This document shows positions 44,250 through 53,338 of a DNA stretch of 64,000 nt, one piece after another; position 1 is the stretch's first letter; each line of letters starts with the position of its first letter. The position numbers and the translations under genes are program-made. The stretch covers positions 1-64,000 of the forward strand of contig JASFOJ010000007.1 in NCBI GenBank assembly GCA_050116575.1, written 5' to 3'. This DNA comes from JAKEGK01 sp050116575 (GTDB lineage: Bacteria; Pseudomonadota; Gammaproteobacteria; SZUA-152). Under the pieces are notes generated by a model. It saw nothing but the letters and a program-made list of their open reading frames with translations. It was not told the DNA's origin and searched no databases.

Positions 44250-46643
44250 ATGCATAACTTTTTGTTTATCGTAGGAAGATTCTACCGCAGTGCCGCTATC
44301 TGTCTGCTAGTGGTCGTTGCTGCGCGTGCTGGCGCCGCCCCCCAAAAATTAATCGTGGGCACCTGGAACAATCGCCCGATTGTTTTTCGCGACGCCTCGG
44401 GTGAAATCAAAGGTCTGGGTGTAGATATCCTCAAACGGGTGGCCGCTGAACAGGGATGGCAATTGGTGTTTAAACATGGAACCTGGGCCGACGAATACGA
44501 AGCACTGCAAGAAGGCTCCATCGACCTGCTGATCGCCATAGCCTATACACCGGAAAGGGACAAAATTCTTGACTACCCCGATCAAACATTAATTAACAAT
44601 TGGGGGGTCGTCTACCAGAGCACCACCAATGACATCAGTTCAATGCAGGATCTGCAAGACAAACGGGTTGCCCTGGTTACCAAGTTGATTCATAGCAAAG
44701 TATTCAATGATTTGATGGAAAAATTCAACTTTCCATTTGAGCCCGTACCGGCGAAAGACTTCGAAGAGGTTCTGCAATTACTCGAAGACGGCAAAGCCGA
44801 TGCCGGTGTCATCAACCGGGTCGTCAGCATCATGCGCGCCGATCAATATCATGTCAAACCCACTTCCATCATATTTAATCCGGTACAGGTTCGAATCGCG
44901 ACGCGTCAGGGTCAACACGCGGACGTAATCAAAGCAATTGATGACTACCTGCTGACGGCAAAAGCCGACAGCAACTCCTATTATTATCATTCCGTTAATA
45001 AATGGTTGAAAAGCCGTAGTAACGAAATCGATTACCGCTGGATTTTTCCATTTTTTGGCATAGCGATTATTATACTGTTTCTCGCAGCTGGTTATATTTA
45101 TCTGGTTCGCCGTGAGGTCAAACGGCGCACTGCCCAACTAACGGAAAGTGAAAGCCGTTTCCGGCAAATGGCGGAAAATATCAATGCCGTATTCTGGATT
45201 TTTTCCGCGGACTGGAACGAGACTATCTACGTCAGTCCCGGTTTTGAGAAAATCTGGGGATTGCCCCGAAGCACAATGTATGCTGATGCGCATTCGTGGC
45301 TCGACAATGTTCATCCCGATGATCGCAATATGGTTTTGGACGAAATACGCCGAAAGACACCCCCCGATGCGGCCAGTCCCTCATTTCGCGAATACCGTAT
45401 TATCCGTCCCGACAGCCGGGAGTGTTGGATATCCAGCCGCGCCTATCCCGTCTATGACAAAAACGGCGAAATATTTCGAATAGCCGGTATATCGGAAGAT
45501 ATTACCGACCGAAAGAATGCTGAACTCGGGCTGGCGCGTAGCAAAGCGGAATTCGAGGCAATATTCCGATCCATTAGTGATGTCGTACTGTACGGCGATC
45601 TCAATCGTCGCCTGGTATTAACCAATCCTGCCATAAAAACGATATTTGGATATACACCGGAAGAAGTGATTGGCAAAAGCACAAAAATTCTATACGCCGA
45701 TGAAGCTGATTTCGAAGAACAGGGCATGCGCCAGTTTGACGCTACCAGCGATATTACAAATGCCACCTATGAACTGCGCTACCGGCGCAAGGACGGCGGT
45801 ACATTCATCGGTGAAACTTTCGGTTCGAAAATATTCGATGATGACGGCAACGCAATTGCGTTTATTGGCGTTATACGCGACGTCAGTGAACGTAAAAAGG
45901 TTGAACAGGAACTGCTGCGACATCGTGACCACCTGGAAGAGTTGGTAACAGAGCGTACCACGGAACTCAGCAACCTGAACCAGGAACTGGAGGCATTCAG
46001 CTATTCCGTCTCCCATGACTTGCGCGCACCGTTGAGGTCGATCAACGGATTCAGTACCTTGTTGGCCGACGAATACAAGGATGGACTCGACGATGTTGGC
46101 AAAGACTACCTAATGCGCATTATATCCGCCAGCGTTAAGATGGAACGTTTAATCGACGACTTACTGCAAATCTCCCAGGTCTCCCGCGCCGACCTGCAAA
46201 AGAACGACATTGATCTGTCGGCCATGGCCGAGGAAATCCTCACGGCCTTGCAAAATGAAAACCCGGAACGCGATGTTGAATGTGAAGTCGAAAAGGGACT
46301 GCACATCAACGGTGACAGAACCCTGGTTTACGCCATGATGCAAAACCTGCTGGATAATGCCTGGAAATATACCGCCAAAACAGACCACGCGAAAATAAAG
46401 TTTTATCGTCAATCGGTCAACGGTAAATCGGGCGTTTTCTGCATCGAGGACAATGGCACCGGATTTGATATGCAATATAAAGACAAGATATTTCAACCCT
46501 TTCAACGATTACATACAGACCAGGAATTTGAAGGTACTGGCATCGGTCTTGCCACCGTCAATCGCGTTATTCATCGCCATGCCGGACAAGTGTGGGCGGT
46601 ATCCAAAATTAATGAGGGGAGCTGTTTTTATTTTCGGTTGTAA
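44250..46643 (+). CDS. membrane sensor histidine kinase with periplasmic solute-binding domain
   Basis: 797 residues. Order: signal sequence (to about 30), a bacterial extracellular solute-binding type-3 domain (about 33-265, LIVGTWNNRPIVFRDASGEI, then AIAYTPERDKILDYP), one transmembrane helix (about 270-292), and two PAS domains (about 305-430 and 440-560; MAENINAVFWIF, then FRSISDVVLYGD). A HisKA domain follows with the phospho-acceptor H589 (YSVSHDLRAPLRSING), then HATPase_c (NLLDNAWKY, EDNGTGFDM, GTGIGLATV). There is no HAMP and no receiver domain. The binding domain suggests sensing of an amino acid or similar small molecule. No response regulator gene is adjacent. Confidence 0.92.
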   Translation: MHNFLFIVGRFYRSAAICLLVVVAARAGAAPQKLIVGTWNNRPIVFRDASGEIKGLGVDILKRVAAEQGWQLVFKHGTWADEYEALQEGSIDLLIAIAYTPERDKILDYPDQTLINNWGVVYQSTTNDISSMQDLQDKRVALVTKLIHSKVFNDLMEKFNFPFEPVPAKDFEEVLQLLEDGKADAGVINRVVSIMRADQYHVKPTSIIFNPVQVRIATRQGQHADVIKAIDDYLLTAKADSNSYYYHSVNKWLKSRSNEIDYRWIFPFFGIAIIILFLAAGYIYLVRREVKRRTAQLTESESRFRQMAENINAVFWIFSADWNETIYVSPGFEKIWGLPRSTMYADAHSWLDNVHPDDRNMVLDEIRRKTPPDAASPSFREYRIIRPDSRECWISSRAYPVYDKNGEIFRIAGISEDITDRKNAELGLARSKAEFEAIFRSISDVVLYGDLNRRLVLTNPAIKTIFGYTPEEVIGKSTKILYADEADFEEQGMRQFDATSDITNATYELRYRRKDGGTFIGETFGSKIFDDDGNAIAFIGVIRDVSERKKVEQELLRHRDHLEELVTERTTELSNLNQELEAFSYSVSHDLRAPLRSINGFSTLLADEYKDGLDDVGKDYLMRIISASVKMERLIDDLLQISQVSRADLQKNDIDLSAMAEEILTALQNENPERDVECEVEKGLHINGDRTLVYAMMQNLLDNAWKYTAKTDHAKIKFYRQSVNGKSGVFCIEDNGTGFDMQYKDKIFQPFQRLHTDQEFEGTGIGLATVNRVIHRHAGQVWAVSKINEGSCFYFRL

Positions 46644-46734
46644 TACAACCTCAAATAGTAATGCAAGCCTGCGCGGGTATAGGGAGACCTAAACAGGAAA
46701 ACAAAAATCTACCCGGCTCTAACGATACTTCCAA

Positions 46735-47472
46735 TCAACGGGCAACATATGTCTCGGCTGTACCGGCAGCCGTCCGGGATTGGGACGATGGCCCGCTGAC
46801 TGCTTCCTTACCCAGTTCGGGTTCGACAATTTGGACCAGAAATTTCCAATGCATACTGATGCCCACGATAACCGCAATGTGGAATATTTCGTGGGGGCCC
46901 ACTACGTGACTTATGAGTACCGGATGACCAATGAAATCCAGCGCTGCGCCAACCGTATAGGCAATGGCACCGTAGACCAACGGTTTAAGATAATGCCAGC
47001 CATATTTACGAAACAACAAATACCCTGATAGCGCCCCCATCCACCCAAGCCCCAGGTAAAATATCAGTCCCAGCCACTCGGGAATATCTGTAAAAAAAAT
47101 CGTTTTCAGTGTTATGCCGGTGATTGCGATAGTCCAGATGAGAAACAAAAATCCCCATCGCATCAAACCGCGAAACAAAAGTCCGTGAACCGGTGTAAAA
47201 GTGCCTGCTATCAGGAAAAATATCCCGGCATGATCGAGCCGCTGCAACACGGCACGTCCCGTGGTCGCCGGTGTTAACAAATGATAGACACCACTCATGG
47301 ACAAGGTAAAAATTATCGCAAAAATAAAAACGGACATGGCTGCAATATATCGGGGCTTATCTCGGTGACCGTATAGCAGCCACATTCCCATAACCAAAAA
47401 TACGCCAGCGCCCAGCAAATGTGTCATCGAACTAAACGGGTCGCTAAATCCCAAGAACTCTGTGGTGATCAA
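46735..47472 (-). CDS. trhA: hemolysin III / TrhA family membrane protein
   Basis: Seven-transmembrane protein of the hemolysin III/PAQR group, 245 residues; in E. coli TrhA influences membrane energetics and lipid homeostasis. Conserved metal-site residues are visible: SSMTHLLGAGVFLVMG, LQRLDHAGIFFLIAGTFTPV and HEIFHIAVIVGISMHW. The start is probably TTG at 47472, with GGAG ten bases upstream, since the only nearby ATG is inside the first conserved motif. It is convergent with the large kinase and 290 bases downstream of the second kinase on the same strand. Confidence 0.88.
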   Translation of the reverse strand: MITTEFLGFSDPFSSMTHLLGAGVFLVMGMWLLYGHRDKPRYIAAMSVFIFAIIFTLSMSGVYHLLTPATTGRAVLQRLDHAGIFFLIAGTFTPVHGLLFRGLMRWGFLFLIWTIAITGITLKTIFFTDIPEWLGLIFYLGLGWMGALSGYLLFRKYGWHYLKPLVYGAIAYTVGAALDFIGHPVLISHVVGPHEIFHIAVIVGISMHWKFLVQIVEPELGKEAVSGPSSQSRTAAGTAETYVAR

Positions 47473-47762
47473 ACCGATTTACTCCATTGGCATTGCAACA
47501 AATAATGCACCGATATATGCCTGCAGACCATCGTTGCAGGACATCAATCAAACATTATGATGCCATCAAATGAGATAAGATTTCAAACGGGGAAACGACG
47601 AGAAAACGACAATATCTTATAAGAGCTTAATTTTTAATAACAAAGTAAATTAATGCCCCCGAGAACAATAAGTTCGTTCCACGAGTACCTGTTGAAATTG
47701 TTCCCGCAGACAAGCGGAGTCAATGCGGGATGTCTTCAAGGGCGGATGTTTAATAATCAACC

Positions 47763-48815
47763 CTAAAATTGAGATTCAACGACAGATTTCCGCGCGTGAT
47801 TGCGACTCGATAAACTCTTATCCGGCTGCCCGATCGTAAAATAAATGGTGGTACCTTTATTTTGTTTGGAATTGGCCCATACACGCCCACCGTGCTTCTC
47901 GATAATCCGTTTCACGGTCGCAAGTCCGATACCCGTCCCCGGGAATTCCTCATTGTGGTGCAGCCGCTGAAAAGGCATAAAGAGTTTGTTTTTGTAGCGC
48001 GGATTAAAACCGACGCCATTGTCCTTAACATAATAGACTGTTTTTCCATCGATCAACGTTCTGGCAAACTGTATCTTGGGGCTTTCCTTTTTGCTACTGA
48101 ATTTCCACGCATTGCCCAGCAGGTTATCCAACACAACGTCCAGCAACGACAGATCGGCGTTCACCTCGACACCCGGCTCAACTACGATGTCGACTTTGCG
48201 ATCCGGGTCCTGTTGCCGCAGCTTTTCGGTCACCGACTCGGCCAGTTTTGACAAATTAATCTTTTTTGGTCGAAATTTACTGCGGGAAATCCGTGAAAGC
48301 TCCAGCAAATCATCGATCAAATTGCCCATGCGTTGCGCCGCTTCCCGGACCCTTCGCAGACATTCCACCTCTTCTTCGGTAAGCCTGTTACCGGCGTCTT
48401 CATATAACATATTACTGAAGCCGTCTATTGTACGCAGCGGCGCCCGCAAGTCATGCGAAACCGAGTAAGCAAAAGACTCCAACTCCCGGGCGCGTTCGTC
48501 GAGCAAATGGTTATTTCTCAACGCCTCCCAATATTGCCTGTTGAGCTGCTTAGCGATATGCAGGAGAAAAATCAAATAAGTCCCGAATAAAAACGTGACC
48601 GCGAGCGACTCATGGGATCCGGCATAGACGGTGGCTGTCAATGAGGGAGTAAACATAACCAATAAATATGCGGTTACCGCCACCAGATCAATGGAGAGCG
48701 CTGTAACGGCGCCGGCGGAAAAAGCGGCGGCACTCAGGCAGGTAACCATAGTCGTCCAGTTCCAGCCATAGTATTGAATTGACAGCATACTAAGGATTCC
48801 CCAGGCTAACCACAC
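47763..48815 (-). CDS. sensor histidine kinase, catalytic part (N-terminus split off by a frameshift)
   Basis: 350 residues from a GTG at 48815. Several transmembrane helices (about 1-90) are followed by a coiled coil, HisKA (YSVSHDLRAPLRTIDGFSN) and HATPase_c (NLLGNAWKF, KDNGVGFNP, GTGIGLATVKRI). The kinase core closely resembles that of the 44250-46643 kinase, so the two are related. The membrane part looks incomplete at the start. The missing beginning is found in another frame at 48790-49071 and the two overlap; removing one base from GGGGAA near 48797-48802 would join them. The GTG start is therefore probably artificial. No partner regulator is nearby. Confidence 0.75.
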   Translation of the reverse strand: MWLAWGILSMLSIQYYGWNWTTMVTCLSAAAFSAGAVTALSIDLVAVTAYLLVMFTPSLTATVYAGSHESLAVTFLFGTYLIFLLHIAKQLNRQYWEALRNNHLLDERARELESFAYSVSHDLRAPLRTIDGFSNMLYEDAGNRLTEEEVECLRRVREAAQRMGNLIDDLLELSRISRSKFRPKKINLSKLAESVTEKLRQQDPDRKVDIVVEPGVEVNADLSLLDVVLDNLLGNAWKFSSKKESPKIQFARTLIDGKTVYYVKDNGVGFNPRYKNKLFMPFQRLHHNEEFPGTGIGLATVKRIIEKHGGRVWANSKQNKGTTIYFTIGQPDKSLSSRNHARKSVVESQF

Positions 48816-49071
48816 TCGCCCGGCTTATCCTTCGCCATGTCTTTGAGTTGAATTGATAAAACTTGTGAAACGAAAATGCGCATATAGCACGCGCAACCGT
48901 TGCAATGAGAATCAAAGCACCGATCGTTGCGAACATCCTGGGATGATCTGCTGCGTAAGGAGTAAAAACACCGATGATGCCGTAAATTACCGGATAGGCA
49001 AGCACCCCGGAGCGCGAACGTTGAGCAAATTCAGCAGCTGCCTGATTTTCAAGAACCACGGTGTCCGGCAT
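48790..49071 (-). pseudogene. N-terminal fragment of the frameshifted sensor kinase
   Basis: 93 codons ending in a stop just inside the downstream kinase frame. The sequence has two transmembrane helices (LAYPVIYGIIGVF and MFATIGALILIATVARAICA), then FHKFYQFNSKTWRRISRAS. This is the kind of opening expected of a membrane sensor domain. With one base removed from the G4A2 run, the text continues VVSLGILSMLSIQYYGW into the kinase. Either the kinase is broken in this strain or the assembly has a one-base error. Confidence 0.65.
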
Positions 49072-49547
49072 AATGCCCCGATCCTTAGTGTTTTAATGGT
49101 TTGTAAAAACCACTCTATCCATACCGATAAAACCTATCGACTGAACTGCTCCTGTATTATTTACAGCTTTATTATGGAAACTCACCAAAATGGCATTATG
49201 CAGACCTGCAATAGCGAGTAACCATCGATAACTTTACCTCGTTAATGCAAAACATCCCGTAAAGCCGTAGTATATCCTGCAACACAGGTATTCAATTCGT
49301 TTTTTGTAGTGAATATGAGGATTTCATCCCAGGCGAACTCCTCAAACGTAGAACAGATTTGCGGGAAAACATGCATTTATACCCAATGATACTGAATCAT
49401 CGTTTTCCATTTATGCAATAACGTAATTAACTAAATTAACAAAGCACGGTGTTTCGGACCGTACGTATTTATACTAATATAGTACTATTATTACTAAAAA
49501 AGCCGTCGTTGATCCATCGCGAACAATCCATTGACTGTCCTTTAGCT
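49072..49547. other. divergent region between kinase fragment and TlpA-fusion gene
   Basis: 476 bases, AT-rich, with several short A/T runs. A frame at 49449 runs into the TlpA-fusion gene but is probably untranslated leader. No repeat or RNA gene is recognised. Confidence 0.4.
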
Positions 49548-50888
49548 ATGTTTACAAACGTTGCTGTACTATTGATTGGCTTAATCATCGCGTTGCCAAT
49601 ATTCGCCGCACCCGGCACCAATAATAATTCCGATTCACACAGCTCTGAGTATCAGGTTATCGCATCCGATGGCACGGAACTCGCTTTGACACGCTATCCG
49701 GCGAAAGGGAACCAACTGATAGTATGGATTGCACCCGGATACGGTTTACAAACCCGTTCCTCAAAAATCGCCGAACAGCTGGCGATGGAAGCCATTGAGG
49801 TCTGGCAAATCGACCTGGCCGACGCCCTTTTTATGCCCCACAGTACGGAGCAGATGCGTTCGCTCACCGGCCAATACGTTGCCGATCTCATCGAAGCCGC
49901 ATACCAGGAGACCGGCAAAAACATTTTTGTTTCCGCCCGCTCCTATGGCGCTATTCCGGTATTGCGTGGCGCGCGGGTTTGGCAAACCCGGGAACCGGCC
50001 GACAACTATTTAAAAGGCGCCATTTTATTTTCACCGGACCTTTATATCACCATACCCTCACTGGGACTGGAGCCGGAATACCTTCCCATCGCATCGGCAA
50101 CCAATATTCCTATGATGATCATTCAGGACGGCATAAGGGGTAATCGTTGGTACGTTAATCAATTAATTATGACGTTGATGAAGGGGGGCAGCCAGCCGTT
50201 ATTGAAAATATTACCCGGTGTTTCCGCGTTGTTCTTTAACGAAGATGACGCTCCGCAAACGCTGCAGGCCCTGGCCAAGCTGCCTCAGGACATTAAAACA
50301 AGTATCCGTTTATTGGAAAAGTTCCCCGCTCCGACACAGCCGGCCAAAATGACCGGCCGGTTTGTTGCTCAAGGCAGTGGTATCGATAGCCGGTTAAAAG
50401 AATTTAAAGGCCAATTTCTGCCGCCACCGATAGACCTGCGAGACGTTTCCGGCAAACGCTACCATCGTCAAAATTATCTGGGACAGGTAACAGTAGTGAA
50501 TTTCTGGGCCACGTGGTGTCCTCCGTGTGTTCAGGAAATCCCGTCACTCAATCGGCTACGAAAAAAAATGAAAAACACTCCGTTTGAACTTATATCCATA
50601 AATTACGCGGAGAGCCCGCAGACAATACGTCGTTTTTTGAAACAGGTGAATGTCGATTATCCGGTACTTCTGGATCACAGCGGAAAGATTTCAGTTGGTT
50701 GGAAGGTGGTCGCTTTCCCCTCTACGTTTATCATTGGCCCGGATGGAAAAATACACTACGGTATCAACGCAGCGATCCATTGGGACGCTCCGAACGTCAT
50801 TGCCACTTTGAAAGCGCTCTATAGAAATCGTAAAGGACCAACCGGCAATTCTGCGCATACCAACCCCGGCCCCAGGCCCCATCCGTGA
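49548..50888 (+). CDS. exported alpha/beta-hydrolase-like protein fused to a TlpA-type thioredoxin
   Basis: 446 residues from the ATG at 49548. Signal peptide: residues 1-21 (VAVLLIGLIIALPIFAA). Residues about 35-270 look like an alpha/beta hydrolase: strand LIVWIAPGYGLQT and a nucleophile-elbow-like VSARSYGAIP with Ser132 (xxSxG, lacking the first Gly of GxSxG). Residues about 300-440 are a TlpA/ResA-like thioredoxin domain with FWATWCPPCVQE (Cys324, Cys327) and the FPSTFIIGPDGKI cis-proline segment. It should act in the periplasm, with the thioredoxin part as a thiol reductase. I do not recall this fusion, and whether the first domain is catalytic is uncertain. Confidence 0.8.
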   Translation: MFTNVAVLLIGLIIALPIFAAPGTNNNSDSHSSEYQVIASDGTELALTRYPAKGNQLIVWIAPGYGLQTRSSKIAEQLAMEAIEVWQIDLADALFMPHSTEQMRSLTGQYVADLIEAAYQETGKNIFVSARSYGAIPVLRGARVWQTREPADNYLKGAILFSPDLYITIPSLGLEPEYLPIASATNIPMMIIQDGIRGNRWYVNQLIMTLMKGGSQPLLKILPGVSALFFNEDDAPQTLQALAKLPQDIKTSIRLLEKFPAPTQPAKMTGRFVAQGSGIDSRLKEFKGQFLPPPIDLRDVSGKRYHRQNYLGQVTVVNFWATWCPPCVQEIPSLNRLRKKMKNTPFELISINYAESPQTIRRFLKQVNVDYPVLLDHSGKISVGWKVVAFPSTFIIGPDGKIHYGINAAIHWDAPNVIATLKALYRNRKGPTGNSAHTNPGPRPHP

Positions 50889-50937
50889 GGGAAATACAAT
50901 TATCCTCCAGCGAGTTTTAAAAAATTGCAGCGCAGAC

Positions 50938-51264
50938 CTAGGTATGTTCTATCATGCTAGCGGAATCGCCGCCCGCGGTATGCTCTTTTCTCTGATCCGG
51001 CCATTCGTCATAAGGAAACGGCTTGGTATCACTGTTAAAGGTTAAATATCGCAATATCTGGTAAACATAAGTAGTCAGATTGTCACCAAACTCCAGCAAG
51101 CGAGTATTCTTTTCACCGGTAAACAATGTTAATAAAAACTGAAACAATACCACGGCTGCGACGACGATCTCCGCAATACTATAGATCACTGCAAAGATTA
51201 ATATATGCAGTCCGCGCAGCCAGGTTTGCCGTGATTTGATATGCTGTTTAACTTCAGAGTTCAT
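50938..51264 (-). CDS. DUF4389 family membrane protein
   Basis: 108 residues with two transmembrane helices (about 18-44, LHILIFAVIYSIAEIVVAAV, continuing into FQFLLTLFTG). The signature LLEFGDNLTTYVYQILRYLTFNSDTKPFPYD, here given across two stretches (LLEFGDNLTTYVYQILRYLT, then FNSDTKPFPYDEWP), is that of DUF4389. The family is small, inner-membrane and of unknown function. It is convergent with the TlpA-fusion gene. Confidence 0.85.
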   Translation of the reverse strand: MNSEVKQHIKSRQTWLRGLHILIFAVIYSIAEIVVAAVVLFQFLLTLFTGEKNTRLLEFGDNLTTYVYQILRYLTFNSDTKPFPYDEWPDQRKEHTAGGDSASMIEHT

Positions 51265-51801
51265 CGTTGCACTCCCCTATTCTGTACCAAAAAATAATTC
51301 ACTCTACCCGTGTTTGCATTCATTGAATTTTGCCTGTGGTCAGGCATCACGTAAAAAATAATGAGAAATGTCCGTGCCATCACGTCACCCCCACTCTTAA
51401 TAATTCATACAATAATACATATGGGCACTTGCGCCGATTTCCACCGCTAAACACCGCAAGTTCTTACTCGATACCGCCAAAACCAGCCTTCGATCGGTTT
51501 TATCCGCTTTAAATATTTAAATATATTTAGACTCAAATCAACGCGTTTGTTTCCTGAAATTATAACGTCCAAATCCCGTGGCATCGAAAATTTCGCGGCG
51601 ATCCAGTTGATATGCCTACAATATTTCAAAAATATGTCACTTGACATATTTTTTTCTTATGCTTTATCGATTTTAAAACTATAATAAAAATAATAAGGTA
51701 ATAAAAATAATAGGTCCCGGAGCGTCATTTTCCTGTCGTGTAGTGATGCACCAATTCGGGTTAGCCAACGATGTCGATGTAAGATGCGAAAGGCGGTGCC
51801 T
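51265..51801. other. AT-rich intergenic region upstream of the PIN-PhoH gene
   Basis: 537 bases, among the most AT-rich of the window (51500-51710). It holds the 12-bp perfect inverted repeat at 51628-51653 overlapping a TTGACA -35-like hexamer, and a TATAAT at 51680-51685. No gene is convincing. Confidence 0.5.
51628..51653. promoter_or_regulatory. perfect 12-bp inverted repeat, candidate operator of the PIN-PhoH gene
   Basis: Arms AAAAATATGTCA (51628-51639) and TGACATATTTTT (51642-51653) with a CT centre. TTGACA at 51641-51646 overlaps the right arm, with a -10-like TTTATC 16 bases on. A bound factor would therefore cover the promoter. The stem is too AT-rich to be a good terminator. Confidence 0.55.
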
Positions 51802-53193
51802 ATGAATCAAGAAATGCATGTACAGCAAAAAGCATATGTTTTGGATACCAATGTTCTGATTCACGACCCAAATTCCATAGTCAGCTTTGAAGATAACCAC
51901 GTCATTATCCCCATTACCGTTCTGGAAGAACTTGACAACCTGAAAACCAGTAAAAGATCTTTTGGTGCCGATTGCCGCTCGGCAATACGGCTTATCGATA
52001 GCCTGTTGGAAAACGCAACCCCGGAAGCCATTGCCCAAGGTGTTCCGATAAAACGTAACAACGGTAACGGGTCATCCGGAAAATTATCAGTCCTTATGGT
52101 GACGCAGCGCAATCGGCGCCGCGAACCCTGCCTGCCCAACGACCTAAACGATAATCAAATCATCAACCAGCTGTGTGAGTACCAGGAGCAGAATCCTCAT
52201 ACCAGAGTGGTACTGGTCACAAAAGATATCAATATGCGCCTTAAGGCCCGTAGCTGTGGCATCGAGTCGGAAGACTATCATAACGACCAACTTGTATCAG
52301 ATATTAAACAGTTAACCAAAGGCTTTATCGATATTGAGGGATCATTTTGGAATAACATTGACAATGTCGAGACCAAGCAGATAAACGGTTATACCTATCA
52401 CGTCATGTCCCGTGGCAGCCTTGACTTTGAAGTGTTTGCAAACCAGTTCATTGTGGACGAGGAAGGATTCATCGGCCGCGTTCAACACGTCGATGAGCAT
52501 CAGGTTACAATATGGGATTTTCGGCGTGAAAAGCTGTTGGAACAAAAAGTCTGGGGCCTGAAACCGCGCAACCTGTACCAGGCGTTGGCCCTGAACGTGT
52601 TACTTGACCCAAATGTACACTTGGTGACACTGACTGGTGCAGCAGGCTCCGGCAAAACTATACTGGCACTTGCTGCTGCACTGGAAATGACCATGGAAGA
52701 CCAGTTATACAACAAAATCATTGTCACCCGCAGCACACCACCGCTCGCCGAAGAACACGGTTTTCTGCCGGGCACCGAAGAAGAAAAAATGGACCCCTGG
52801 CTGGGCGGGATCAGTGATAACCTTGAGGCTTTGCATGTGCGTGACGAAAGTCCCCAGCAAAGCATTGCTTACATCCGGTCCAAGGCAAACATAGAATTCA
52901 AGGCATTGAACTATATTCGTGGTCGGAGTTTCCAAAAAAGCCTGATCATTATCGACGAATGCCAGAACCTGACGCCCTATCAAATGAAAGCCATTCTGAC
53001 GCGGGCCGGTGAAGGCAGCAAAGTAATCTGTTTAGGCAATCTTGCCCAGATCGATACGCCCTACTTAACACCGACCAGTTCAGGACTCACCTATATGACT
53101 GAGCGTTTCAAGGGATTTTCCCATGGCGCCAGTGTCCAGCTGAACGGCGTACCCCGCTCGTTGCTGGCGGAGTTTGCTGAATCCAATTTGTAG
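51802..53193 (+). CDS. PIN-domain / PhoH-type ATPase
   Basis: 463 residues. An N-terminal PIN nuclease domain (about 8-145) has acidic metal ligands in YVLDTNVLIHDPNS, ITVLEELDNLKTS and VVLVTKDINMRLKA. A middle linker is followed by a C-terminal PhoH ATPase domain (about 245-460): Walker A LTGAAGSGKTILALAAALE, Walker B SLIIIDECQNLTPYQ, sensor GEGSKVICLGNLAQID. This fusion (PhoH2/YlaK type) is described as an RNA helicase-nuclease in actinobacteria. The ATG at 51802 is preferred, with AAAGG about 9 bases upstream; one six codons earlier is possible. Confidence 0.92.
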   Translation: MNQEMHVQQKAYVLDTNVLIHDPNSIVSFEDNHVIIPITVLEELDNLKTSKRSFGADCRSAIRLIDSLLENATPEAIAQGVPIKRNNGNGSSGKLSVLMVTQRNRRREPCLPNDLNDNQIINQLCEYQEQNPHTRVVLVTKDINMRLKARSCGIESEDYHNDQLVSDIKQLTKGFIDIEGSFWNNIDNVETKQINGYTYHVMSRGSLDFEVFANQFIVDEEGFIGRVQHVDEHQVTIWDFRREKLLEQKVWGLKPRNLYQALALNVLLDPNVHLVTLTGAAGSGKTILALAAALEMTMEDQLYNKIIVTRSTPPLAEEHGFLPGTEEEKMDPWLGGISDNLEALHVRDESPQQSIAYIRSKANIEFKALNYIRGRSFQKSLIIIDECQNLTPYQMKAILTRAGEGSKVICLGNLAQIDTPYLTPTSSGLTYMTERFKGFSHGASVQLNGVPRSLLAEFAESNL

Positions 53194-53297
53194 ATGCAGT
53201 CCTTAAGACAGCGATATAGCCCGGTACCCATGATTAAAATCCAGCGAACACATACACTGAAGGGGGAATCGTTACAAAGGTTATAGCACTGTTCATT

Positions 53298-53322
53298 GGC
53301 GGCCCAGTTTTCAATGGCCGCC
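53298..53322. terminator. hairpin between convergent PIN-PhoH and CPBP genes
   Basis: Stem GGCGGCC (53298-53304) / GGCCGCC (53316-53322) with an 11-base loop, between two convergent stops. There is no T-run on either side, so it is only a possible bidirectional terminator or pause structure. Confidence 0.35.
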
Positions 53323-53338
53323 CGCCGAAGCACTACTA

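Noticed and set aside
47653..47766. 37-codon plus-strand frame downstream of the frameshifted kinase
   Set aside because: No ribosome-binding site, and it runs into the end of the convergent gene; nothing supports translation.
48853..49221. 122-codon plus-strand frame opposite the kinase N-terminus
   Set aside because: It lies antisense to a membrane-domain coding sequence and its composition looks like a shadow frame.
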